Shown here piece by piece: positions 46,301 to 57,296 of a stretch of DNA of 64,000 nucleotides. Origin of the DNA: Prunus persica (taxonomy: Eukaryota > Streptophyta > Magnoliopsida > Rosales > Rosaceae); assembly GCF_000346465.2 (NCBI RefSeq), contig NC_034012.1, positions 18,402,548 through 18,466,547 of the forward strand, in the 5' to 3' direction. How positions within the stretch are numbered: position 1 is the stretch's first letter; every line of letters begins with the position of its first letter. Below the pieces are notes generated by a model. The model had not been told where the DNA came from, did not search any database, and worked only from the letters and a program-made list of their open reading frames with translations. The position numbers were made by a program, and so were the translations under genes.

Positions 46301-47238
46301 GTTTTGAAACGAGCAAATATGTGCTCCATGGTTGGCTTTATCGACCCTGCTACAGTTAGTGCCAGCTCTGGCACAATAGCTGACAGATCACGCCTACTAG
46401 CAGCTCGACTTCAGAGGACTGACGGTGAACAGATTTTCCTGATGCCTTACAATCCAGGGTTAGTCTCCTTAACAGGATTTTGTTTTTATGATTTTCAATA
46501 AATGACAGCGTATAAACTAACCACGTCGGTGTTTTATTTTATTGAGTCGTTTGAAACTACTAACCACGTCGGTAGTTATTTATCGTCGTGATAAATGTAT
46601 AATGTCGTCGATTGCTTCTTTATTTCGTCGTGTGAAATATTATAATACGTCGTTTTTGTAAATAACCGTCGTTTTTATATTAATTTTGTGCAGCCGTCAT
46701 TGGATCTTGCTGATTGTAAGAGCAAAGAGAGAAACTGTCTATTTTCTGGATTCTCTGCCAGGAAATCGTGTGGTCGATGAAGAGGCCAAAAACATTGTGA
46801 ACAGTGCTATAAAAATTTATAATTCTCACATAGCTAGACCAGGCCGTAAGGCAGTCATTTGGAAAACTCTGTCAGGCACAACAAAGCAACCCAGCAGTGT
46901 CGAATGTGGGTATTATGTGATGCGCTTCATGAGGGACATCATCATGGATCCTTCCTTGGGGTTTGAGAAGAAGGTAAGAAGAAATTACCTTCATACATTT
47001 TACGTCGTTTTTTGTATTATCAACGACGGTCATGTAAAATTACCGTCGTTGAATAGATATAGTACGTCGGTTATGAAAAATATCGTCGTCTGTGATTTAA
47101 TTTCTTTTTATTTATAAACCCTAATAGTCATTGTTTATGCAGTATGCCAAGGGAAAACAGGAAGCGCCATACCCCCAAGAAGCAATTGATGAAGTCCGGA
47201 ATGAATGGGCAGAGTTTGTTTGCCTTCACCTGGAATAG
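43367..47238 (+). CDS. Ptta/En/Spm transposase-like protein fused to a Ulp1 protease domain
   Basis: Seven coding exons: 43367-44176, 44656-45132, 45334-45420, 45659-45882, 46288-46458, 46694-46973 and 47143-47238. All have GT..AG borders and consistent phases, giving 714 residues without a stop. Residues about 105-245 are the plant Ptta/En/Spm domain (MKWAQIPKDIKEQIWEA, LTRHYILPYTND, NHRLSRKRYAGLEDQ, GNIPDPKVAEKAKLI). A Gln/Glu/Lys-rich coiled coil follows after YFNLPKP. The C-terminal third is a Ulp1 cysteine protease with His592 (RHWILLIV), Asp609 (YFLDSL), Gln655 and Cys661 (VECGYYVMRFM), so the catalytic set is complete. The first ATG after the acceptor at 43352 was taken as start. It probably binds the element's CGACG repeats, as TNPA does. 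The protease target is unknown. Confidence 0.85.
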
Positions 47239-48369
47239 GGGAATTATTGAACACTTGATATTTATGTATAATGTACAAATTTTGTCTATAATATATAATG
47301 TAAAAATTTGTTGAGGTTTTCTTAAATTAAAAAAAAACAAACATACAAATTGCGTAACCGACGTGTAATACTTTTCCAACGACGTAATAAAGTCAAAAGC
47401 CGTCGTTTTTTGTTGTTTTGTTTTAAACAAATCCGACGTAAAAGGATATTTAGACGACGTTCTTTGAACAATTGAGTCATTTATGGTTTACAACGTCTTC
47501 CATTTCTTAAGGGTTCAGGGTAGTACTTTGTAACGACAGCGGTTAAGTCGTGGAATATATATTTTACGTCGGATAGTTAAATATCCACCATGGTTTCTCA
47601 TTTAAACGACGTCATTTTAACAACTTAGTCGTCTATTACAATTTACAACGTCTACAATTTATTAACACCGACGTGGTTTGTTGTTGTGATAAGAATATTT
47701 TATTATTTTTATATCAAAATATTCAAAATAAATTTAAAATAAATCAAAAAAATGCAAAGTCAACTCCTATGAAGTCATTGATATATTTTCTTCCCCTAAA
47801 CCTTGAAAAAATTCATTTTGAATAACAAAAATTTAAAATGACCATCCAAAACAAAATTGTTTTGATGAGTCATAAAATCACTTCTAGTTTTATGGTTTAG
47901 GGTTTAGAGATTAGGGTTGTTATTTATTGGGGTTTATTTTTAAAGTATAATTTTTGGGTAGTCTAAGGTATATATTAGGCTGTAAAACCATAAACCCTTT
48001 TATAAACTTAATTTTTAAAATTATATAATTTAGTTTTAAGGGTTTAGGGTATTAATTGTTAACGACGGTGGTTGAGTCATGGAATACATATGTTACGTCG
48101 TGCAGTAAAATATCCGACATGGTTTCCACTTTAAACGACGTCATTTTAATATGTAAGTCGTCTATTATAATTTACAACGTTTTCAATTTCTTAACTTCGA
48201 CGTGGTTTTTCAGTCGTCTTTATATCAAAATATTCAAAATAAATTTAAAATTAATCCGAAAAATGAAGCGTCAAAAGAAACAGCGTTACGTTCAGTGTTT
48301 CCATCGTGGAATATTACATTTACGTCGGTTCTTATAGAACTTTCGCCATGGTTTGTCTTTCGACGTTTT
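47239..48369. other. Spacer between the two CACTA genes
   Basis: No protein gene. CGTCG/CGACG motifs are frequent at 47355-47690 and 48060-48350. These two blocks share a diverged copy of one sequence (CGACGTCATTTTAA, AATTTACAACGT). Between them lies AT-rich sequence without the motif. Confidence 0.6.
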
Positions 48370-48558
48370 AAAGAGCGCGCGCTCTAAAAATTTTCGCGCG
48401 CCATAAATTTTTTTATATTTGGCTCTTATTCTTATACTTCTAACCCTGAACCCTAAAATTTTCAGATTTCGCGCAACATAACATTCGCTCTCTCACTTCT
48501 GCTCTAATTAAAAGTTGCACTCTCCAGGCTCCGTCGAATCTGTGAGCTCGTCCAACCT
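48370..48558 (+). promoter_or_regulatory. Probable promoter and 5' UTR exon of TNP2
   Basis: GCGCGCGCTC and CGCGCGCC elements around 48376-48402 are followed by AT-rich sequence with a TATA-like word, then a CT-rich leader (CGCTCTCTCACTTCTGCTCT). It ends at a clear donor: CCAACCT followed by GTAAGTAC at 48559. The coding exon starts after an acceptor near 49143, so the leader intron is about 590 bp. Confidence 0.5.
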
Positions 48559-49166
48559 GTAAGTACAAACCCTATCTTCCCCTTGTAAATTCATTGAATG
48601 ATATTAGGTATATGCTTTGCGATCTGTTAATAATGTGCTTATGGGTAGGGGTTCATGGATTTTCTGTTTAATGGGTTCATGGATTACATTATCTGTTATG
48701 TTGAATTGGGAATGGATTTAATTTTGTCGGATCTTTTAATCACCCTATGTTATGTTGAATTGGGAATGGATTTATTGTTTTCATGCTTGGTTTCATGTAT
48801 ATGTTGGTTTCTTGCTTGGTTTCATATATATGTTGTGTTCTTAATGGGTTTTGGGTTCTTGAAAATAAACTGAGACACGACGCCTTTTTAGGCATACGAC
48901 GACGATTACACGACGGTTTATGAAAAAACCGTTGTTGTATTACTTATACACGACGGTTTTTTCATAAACCGTCGTTTGTATTACTTATATTAGACGACGT
49001 CTGTTGAAAATCCGTCGTCTATATATGCCAAATACGTCTGTTTTTGTTTAAAACCCGTCGTCTCTGTTGTGTATTTCTTGCTATTAGATCTTTGTATAAT
49101 CTGCTATAGTGATGGTCATTGCCTGTATTTTCACTTTATTATAGATAATAGGTTATAGTGTCGGAG

Positions 49167-52100
49167 ATGGATAAGTTATGGATGCACTCGGATAGAAGAT
49201 CGAAGGCATATGAGTTTGGGGTGGAAGCATTTTTGAACTTTGCTGTAGAAAATCTTCTAACTACAACACATATCTGTTGTCCATGTGTTAAATGTGTTAA
49301 TTTGAAGTTGTTTGGGGTTGGAATTATAAGGGATCACTTATACTTTAATGGAATTGACCAAAGCTATAAGAATTGGACATTTCACGGAGAACCTTGGGAA
49401 GCAACTACTAATGCTAGTAGAAATGTTGAAGAAGATGATGGCCATAGTAGGTACAGTTTTGTGTCTGAAGAAATTGATATGGATGATAATGATTTTGGTG
49501 ATTTTGGTTCCGATCCGTATGAGTTTGCCAATGTGATTGGGGATGGAGATCAACCAGTGTACCCTGGTTGTAGAAAGTACACGAAGTTATCGGCATTAGT
49601 GAAGTTGTATAATTTGAAGGCAAAACATAGGATGAGTGATGTCTGTTTTACAGAATTATTGATACTTCAAGGCGATTTGCTTCCAGAAGGAAATACAATA
49701 CCAACCTCTATGTATGAGGCTAAAAAGACTTTGTGTGCATTGGGGCTGAGTTATGAGAAAATGCACGCATGCCCCAATGATTGCATCTTGTATAGGAAGG
49801 AGTATGAGGATTCAACTAATTGTCCTACTTGTGGTATCTCAAGGTGGAAGGAAGGCAAAGATTCAATCTTGAAAGAGGGTGTGCCAGCGAAGGTGGTGTG
49901 GTATTTTCCTCCAATTCGAAGGTTTAAAAGGATGTTTCAATCACATGAGACAGCTAAGAGTTTGACTTGGCATGCTGCTAGAAAATCAATTGACGGTCAG
50001 ATGTCTCATCCGGCGGATTCCCCGTCTTGGAAACTTCTTGATGATAAATGGCCTGAGTTTGGTAATGAGCCGAGAAACTTGAGATTGGCTCTTTCATCTG
50101 ATGGATTCAATCCCCACAGTTCTCTAAGTAGCAGATATAGTTGTTGGCCGGTTATCTTAGTTACATATAATCTCCCTCCATGGCTGTGCATGAAACGAAA
50201 GTTCATGATGTTAACCTTATTGATTTCCGATCCTAAACAACCCGGAAATGATATAGACGTCTACTTGGAGCCTTTGATTGATGATTTAAAATCTTTGTTG
50301 GATGGGATTAGAGGAGTGTATGATGCACATAATGGAGAATACTTTACACTCAGAGTTGCATTAATGTGGACAATTAATGATTTCCCCGCCTATGGAAACT
50401 TATCTGGTTGTGTTGTTAAAGGATATAAAGCTTGTCCAATATGCGGCGATGATACACCTAGTCACAGGTTGAAAAATGGCCACAAAATTTGTTACATTGG
50501 GCATAGAAAATGGTTACCAATCAATCATCCATATAGGAGGCAACGTGCAGCTTTTAATGGGAAACCTGAATATGGCATACCTCCCGAGCCATTAATCGGA
50601 GAAGAAGTGCTGCATATGGTTGAAAATGGTGACAGAGTTTGTTGGAAGAAGAAATCAATATTCTTTGATCTCGAGTATTGGAAATACCTTCCTGTGAGGC
50701 ATGCCCTCGATGTTATGCACATTGAGAAGAATGTTTGCGATAGTATTATTGGTACATTGCTGGAGATCCCTGGAAAAAATAAAGATGGGATTGCTGCTCG
50801 ATTAGATTTATTGAACATGGGAGTCAAAACTGATTTGCAACCCGAGTATGGAGAAAGACGTACTCGTTTGCCTCCTGGGCCTTGGAATTTGTCAAGAGCA
50901 GAGAAGAGAGAGGTTTGCAATTCTTTCTATGGTATGAAGGTCCCTGAAGGTTATTCTTCAAATATTAAAAATCTTGTATCTTTACAAGATTCAAGACTTC
51001 TTGGCCTTAAATCACATGATTGTCATACCTTAATGCAACAATTGCTCCCTGTGGCAATTCGTTCTGTTTTGGAGAAGCCTGCAAGGTATGCAATAACTCG
51101 TTTGTGCTTCTTCTTCAATGCTATATGTGCAAAGACTGTTGATGTTTCCAAGCTAGATAAGTTGGAAGAAGATGTAGTAGTTACTCTGTGTTTGCTTGAG
51201 AAGTACTTTCCCCCTTCATTCTTTGATATCATGGTTCATCTAGTAGTACATCTTGTCAGAGAAGTTCGTCTATGTGGGCCAGTATATTTTAGGTGGATGT
51301 ATCCGTTTGAAAGATATATGAAAGTTCTGAAGGGGTATGTTCAGAATCGTACTCGTCCCGAAGGTTGCATTGTTGAGCGGTATATAGCTGAAGAAGCGGT
51401 AGAGTTTTGTACTCAGCATTTATCTGATGTTAGTACAGTTGGAGTGCCTTCAAGCCAAAAGATGGGACTTTCAAAGCCATTATCAGGTTGCACAGTGAGC
51501 GTAGTTGATCAGGACCTGTTGAATCAAGCACATCTATATGTCTTGGAGAATACGGAGGAAGTCCTACCTTATATCGAGTACGTATGAGTTTTATTCTTTA
51601 AGTTTCCATTTTAAATTATTTCTTATGTTTATCTTCTATATTTGGGACCGTAATGCTTGAATTTTTCGTGTCATGTAGGCAACATATGATCCACATCAAG
51701 ACTGCTTATCCAAAATTTAGAAAGAGAACAAAGTGGCTGCAGGATAAGCACAATAGCACTTTCATTCAATGGCTACGCTTCAAGGTATATGTTGTTGAAT
51801 ACCATATTTCTCTTTTAATTTTCTTCTTATTTCTATGTTAGATTGAATTAAGATATATGATTAATTTGCAGGTTCAAAGTGAACTTGAGGAAGACAATCA
51901 TGGCGTATCAGAAAATTTAAGGTGGCTAGCAGCTGGTCCAAACATGGCAGTGCCATTATATAGGAGCTATCTTATTAAAGGTATTAAATTCAATATCAAG
52001 GCACAAGATGATGTGCGGACAACTCAAAATAGTGGAGTTTATTTACTTGCACATACCATGCAAGTTGCTAGTGCCAAGGATAAAAACCCAATTATCTCAA

Positions 52101-52507
52101 ATATGGGTTTCTATGGTGTCATTCAAGAAATTTGGGACCTTGACTACCAAAAGTTTACAATCCCAGTCTTTAGGTGTGATTGGATAGATAGTTCTGGTCA
52201 TGTAGTCGACGAACTTGGATTTACCCTTGTAGATTTGAGTAAAATTGGACATAGGAATGACCAATTTGTTTTGGCTTCTCAAGTCAAACAAATATTTCTT
52301 ATTGACGACCCGATGCATCGTGGTTGGTCGGTAGTGTCATCAATGCCTAATAGAGAATATAATGATGTTATTAGTGATGAAGTCTTAGGTGATGTGATAA
52401 TTGAGTGTGAGCCATTTACTAGAGGGATGCCAAATGTTGACACATTTGATGAACTGGTGGGTGAGTTAGGCGGTCAAAATATTCGAGATGGGTGTGAAGA
52501 TATATAG
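49167..52507 (+). CDS. tnp2: TNP2-type CACTA transposase
   Basis: Three coding exons, 49167-51577, 51679-51784 and 51872-52507, join in phase to 1050 residues with no stop. The start MDKLWMHSDRRS is the usual beginning of the N-terminal transposase-associated domain with its zinc site (CCPCVKCVN). The catalytic tnp2 domain (Transposase_21) spans about residues 300-560, with SSRYSCWPVILVTYNLPPW, CPICGDDTPS and HALDVMHIEKNVCDSI. A DUF4218 region (FRWMYPFERYMKVLKGYV, about 690) and, in exon 3, a DUF4216 region (FRCDWIDSSGHVV, FTLVDL) follow. Length and order match full plant TNP2 proteins. It cuts the CACTA ends and joins them to new sites. It lies downstream of the Ulp1-fusion gene on the same strand, as tnpD-type genes do. 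Confidence 0.92.
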
Positions 52508-52599
52508 ATTGAATGATGCTTATGTAATTGGCAGTGTATGACATTAATTTTGTAATATATTGTAATGTGATTTCTTCACTTTCTACGTTCAAATAAAAC

Positions 52600-54100
52600 A
52601 CGACGTTATTGTGAACCAGTTATTCAGCATATTTACCGACGTCTTAAAGCAACGTAACAATGAAGAACCACGACGCTATTGTGAAGCAATTATTCAGGAT
52701 ATCACGTCGGGGAAGGATTAAGAACCGCCATGTAATTCAAAATAACACGACTCCAATCCCATAATACCGACGTCTAAAAAACGAGATATATAATCTGAAC
52801 GTTAAAAAATACGACGTCATCATACATTTTCCACGTCGCAAGTTCTTTTATAAATGAAGAGGAACGAAATGAATTCTGACAGTAATTCATTATAACCGCC
52901 GTCTAATATCAATTAAACGACGTTATTTGTAATACGGCTCTCATCATAATCAACGCCGTCTATATGTTCTGTAATACGGCTCTCAATTATTTGGAACCGA
53001 CGTTGTTTAGAAGTTCAACGTCGAATAAGTGCGTCGTGAGTAATGAATACATATAAATACAACGTCGACAATATAAATGCCACCGACATTGTTTCGCATT
53101 CAACGTCAACTATATAAATACATACGTCGTAAATAATGACACTGACAACTATTTCCACGTCATCTTTTTTAGAAAAATAGAACTGGAAAATTTATTTCAC
53201 GACGGTTGTTTGTAAATAAGAGACGTAGTATATTTCAATAACGTCGTCTTCTCATGTATTTAAAGACGTCATATTTTTTCTTGTCGTGAAAATTATATTT
53301 AACGGCGTAATGTTTTAGTTGTCGTCGTTGTATGTCTATCTTGCGGCCTTGTTCTTTTAATATGTGTCATATTTTTCCTTTTTAACGACGGTGATTTTTT
53401 TGAGTTGGTCGTCTATTCTCATCCTCGACTATTTTTTAGAACTTTAGCAGACTAAACACGTCTGTTTTTATTTGTTTTCGACGTTGTTTTATTTAACAAC
53501 GTCTAATATTTATCGTCGTTTGTTTCTGAAAATAGGACGTGTAAATTTTGTAATACGACTCTCATATATTTGTAACCGACGTTGTTTCATTGTTCAACGT
53601 CTACTCTATAAATACATACGTCGTAAATAATGACACTGACAACTATTTCCACGTTATCTTTTATAGAAAAATCGAAGTGGAAAATTTATTTTACGACGGC
53701 TCTTTTTATATAGGCGACGTAGTAGGTATCAACAACGTCGTCTTCTAATGTATTTAAAGACGTCATATTTTTTATTGTCGTGAAAATGATATTTAACGGC
53801 GTCTTATTTTAATTTTCTTCGTTGTATGTCTATATTGCGCCCTTGTTCTGTTAATATGTGTCATATTTTTCCTTTTTAACGACGGTTTTTTTAGAGAGTT
53901 GGTCGTCTATTCTCATCCTCGACTGCTTTTTTAGATCTTTTTGCAGTACAAAGACGTCGTTTTGTATTTGTTGATGACGTTGTATATTGTAACAACGACG
54001 GTGATTTAGCGTCGTGGTTTATGAGGGAAAAGATGACGGTGGATTCCACGACCATTGAAAAACCGAATACACGACGGTGATTTACCGTCGTCTTTTTGCT
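52600..54100. repeat. Right subterminal field of CGACG/CGTCG motifs
   Basis: Motif copies in both directions fill 1.5 kb up to the right end. A block at about 53140-53430 (ACTATTTCCACG...GCGGCCTTGTTC) is repeated with changes at about 53640-53890, an offset near 500 bp, showing how the field grew by tandem duplication. Confidence 0.85.
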
Positions 54101-54117
54101 TTTTTGTAGTAGTGTTT

Positions 54118-55721
54118 GCTCAATTAGGAGGATGACTAGTCTTAAGTCATTCGAGTAGAGACACTGAGACAGATATGTAGGTGCTCTATAGAAGATGGAG
54201 TCCACTGAACGAGATCAACTCTAGAATTCTTGTATGGAAGTCTTACTCACAAGTGTCAAACAAAGAATTCTAAGTTGTGATAATGCAAATTAATCCTTAG
54301 ACCTGAGACACCACAGTTGTCTTATGTATATGTTGTTTCTCTTTGAGAGCACTATATGGTCGTATCAAAATAATGTGACTTAAAGGTATTTCTCAGGATT
54401 CACAGCATGTACGCAGAGACAGGTGAATGTATAATAAGGAATCTCTGCTCTTATAGTAAGAAGAAAGAATACTCTAAAGATATGATTCGTGAATCTTTAG
54501 CCAAAGTATCGGATGGAAATTGAAACAAGAACGTTTGCAATTTCATCAAATTGAATCATATAATCTAGAGTTGTCATATTAGGGATTTTGACACAAGTTT
54601 ACAATATCCCGAGAATATGACATAGAGTATTGAATTAGAGAAGGATCGAATTGCATTGTAATCACAAACTGACTAGGTTCTCAAAATGAATTCTTTTTAG
54701 CCTGGGTAGCCATGACATACTGCTAGGTGTCGCTCATGGCTTGTGGAAGCCCTGTAAGGACTAATTATAATTAGCCTTTGCCAATAGGGAGAATTGTATG
54801 GAGGGATACAATTCACACTTGATTCAGAGTGAATCATTCATACCCACTGCCTCGCTAATTAGAACCTATAAGATTGCACACCGAAAAGGAATCGATTGGG
54901 AAATTAAGAAGAGAATAAATGATTTTGTGACTTGATCAAAGTCAATGTGAAAGTCAAAGGTCGAAGTCAAAAGTCAAAGGTCAAAGGTCAAATTGTTGAC
55001 CCGACACTTGACACGGTCAACTAAGGATGACCGGGACCAACACTCATTAGACAAGTGAGTGATTAAACTAGTTAAGTCACTAGAGTAACTAAATTGATGA
55101 GTTGATTAGATTAATTTAATTATTCAATTAAAGTTATGAAACTTTAATTAAAGGTCTCATATGACTTGGAAATTCAAAAGGGATTTGACCATATGGACTT
55201 AGGCATATATGTGACACATTATAGGATTAATGTGTTAGACCAAGATAGCACAAAAAGACACAGGGGGAGAAAAAGGGGGGAGGAGGGGTGGTGCAGCTAC
55301 AATAGGGCTGAGGGTATTTTTGTCACTCTTGTGACATTTTTGATCGTATAAGTGTGTAGCTTTGGTATCCTATCATCCACGGGGGTTTTCAAGTTGATGA
55401 AATTGGAAAATAGAAAACATCAAGCTCTCTCTCCCTAACCCCTTGAATCGGTCACATCAAGGCGGAGAATCAACATCAAAGGGAGAGCCAACAACAAAGG
55501 GACCATTCCCTCTACTTCAATACCATTCTTGGTTTCAAGATTCGCTCCAAAGGTATGAACATCTTATCTTTCTCTCAAATAGGATTTAGAGAGTCTTTGG
55601 TGCACACTTTCATAGACTTACAAAGATTGGGACTAAAAAAGACTTGCATGAATCCCTAGTTTATTTAATGCTTCCGCTCTTACTTTGATTTCATACTAGA
55701 TAAGACATGCTAGGTGATTTA
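54118..55721. other. Unassigned retroelement-like sequence
   Basis: No coding region is recognised. A run of AAAGTCAAAGGTC words lies at about 54945-54990, and a pyrimidine-rich leader-like stretch (CAAGCTCTCTCTCCCTAACC) near 55420. The style is that of a plant LTR or leader, but no TG..CA pair or partner copy was found. Sequence left of 39807 was its neighbour before the CACTA insertion. Confidence 0.35.
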
Positions 55722-56320
55722 TGTTAGAGTTTGACTGGGAAAAGAGTCCCAAATTGGAAAGTTACAACTTTCCTACACTCTTTATAAGAGTAGGGATCTT
55801 TCACTATAATAAACACAATTGGGTTTTTCTAAAGTGGGCTTTGGACTTGTTCACCTTATTTAAATTAAATATATATTTTTATATATTTAAGTTTTTGAAT
55901 TTTGGATAATTTCGGTTAGTTAGAAATTCAAAGTTCTGACATATATGTTTGAACATATATGTTCTAGGGGTGTCTTAGGCTTATTTAAATAGCCAAACGT
56001 ACATAGAAGAAAACTAACTTTGAAACCCAATACATCTCACTCAACACTGAAATCCATTGAGAGTATCGATACTGTAGTTTGCTAGATACCAAAATTCAAG
56101 TGCTAGAATTTTGGTTTTGATAGTTGTATTGGTGGACAGCCGTATCTTGGTGGACAGTCGTTTGTAGAACCCTAAGCGCAGGAGTGGGGGTGAAATATTG
56201 TCGAAGAACATAGCAAATCTGCTAGCCTCTATCATCTCTGCAAGTTAGTATTTCTGGTTAATACAAACTCTTGTATCTGTAATTTTCTGCTGTTATATAT
56301 TGATTCATTTAAAAGCCTTA
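55722..56320 (+). repeat. Probable 5' LTR or leader of the downstream decayed copia element
   Basis: It starts TGTTAGAGTTTGACTGGG, a common copia LTR opening. It has a TATA-like TTATTTAAATAGCC near 55985 and a transcript-leader-like tail (CTCTTGTATCTGTAATTTTC). If the inverted-repeat element at 56329-61952 is removed, it abuts the copia gag start at 62015. No second LTR is in the window and no primer site is clear, so this is tentative. Confidence 0.4.
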
Positions 56321-56695
56321 TATATATAAGGCCTTTCTCCATTGCGAATTACATTGATGCGGATTCAATACGGATTTCTATTTTGATCTGTTAGATGACT
56401 TGGGCAGTGGAGATTTAACACAACAAACAAGGCATAAAAAAAATACCAATATCTGACTTCGCACCGCCATTTGAGAACCAGAAAAACAATAGACCACTCA
56501 GCCCATTCTTTCTCTTTCCCATTTCATCTCCTTCATGTTTGATTTTTTCAGCTCTCTTTTTGAGTCAATATATATCAGGGATTCAATAAACAATGACATA
56601 AAAGAAAGAAAAAACCCATAAATTATTGAAAAAAAACAACTCAAAAAACTCATCTCAGAAATCATTGTCTAAGAAGCAAACCCTTGTTTCAGACC

Positions 56696-56727
<32 letters not shown>

Positions 56728-57003
56728 CAATTGTGTTAGAAAAATAAAAATAAAAACCAGAGAAAAATTAACTCTTTGTTTGTGGAGAAGCTTTTGTTTG
56801 CTGTCAGCGATTGCACTTTAATTTAGTCTGGTGTGATATATTTTGGTTCTAAATTTATGTTCTTTGAGCTATTGGTATGGAGTAAAGCTTGGGAAAACTC
56901 TTCAGGTGGGAAGAGAACTCAGAAAAGCACGGGGAAGAATAGTGGTCTTTTGCTGATCAATTTGCACAACCACTGCTCCGAGACCAATTCGAGCTGCATG
57001 ATT

Positions 57004-57237
57004 TGTTGGCGTGACTTGTGGATATTGACTTACTTTCCTTACACACCAAGAATTCCTATTATAATTGTAATTGATTTACTTTAATTCCTGATTTCCTACT
57101 GTAAATAGATTTAGGAATTTATTATTTACTTGCTCATTCAGGTTTCGTTGTATTATAAATATGACCTCCTACAAGGAGAAGAATACACAGAAAATTCCCA
57201 CAAACAAATATTCTCTCATAATTTTCATATTTTAGCA
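57004..57237 (+). repeat. 5' LTR of the young copia element
   Basis: 234 bp, TG...CA, with a TATA box (TATAAAT at 57154-57160) and a leader CCTCCTACAAGGAGAAG after it. No difference from the 3' LTR was found by eye. Confidence 0.95.
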
Positions 57238-57251
57238 TGGTATCAGAGCGG
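57238..57251 (+). promoter_or_regulatory. Primer binding site for initiator tRNA-Met
   Basis: TGGTATCAGAGCGG directly follows the LTR. It is complementary to the 3' end of plant initiator methionine tRNA, the usual primer of copia reverse transcription. Confidence 0.93.
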
Positions 57252-57296
57252 CGATCTTGGAATTGCTGACTCTAGTTTCAAAACCCCGCCGCCGCT

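Larger units (their letters stand above)
39810..54114 (+). mobile_element. CACTA (En/Spm) transposon, 14.3 kb, apparently autonomous
   Basis: The left end is CACTACTACAAAAAGTG. The right end read inwards is CACTACTACAAAAAAGC, and both continue into AAAAAGACGAC. The flanking TTT (39807-39809 and 54115-54117) is the 3-bp target duplication. Two genes on the same strand read through without breaks: a Ptta/En/Spm-Ulp1 fusion and a TNP2 transposase. The CGACG/CGTCG motif, alone or as AACGACGG and ACCGTCGT pairs, is packed into both subterminal regions and the introns. It also carries an RPN6 gene fragment. Intact ends and genes suggest recent or continuing activity. Confidence 0.92.
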
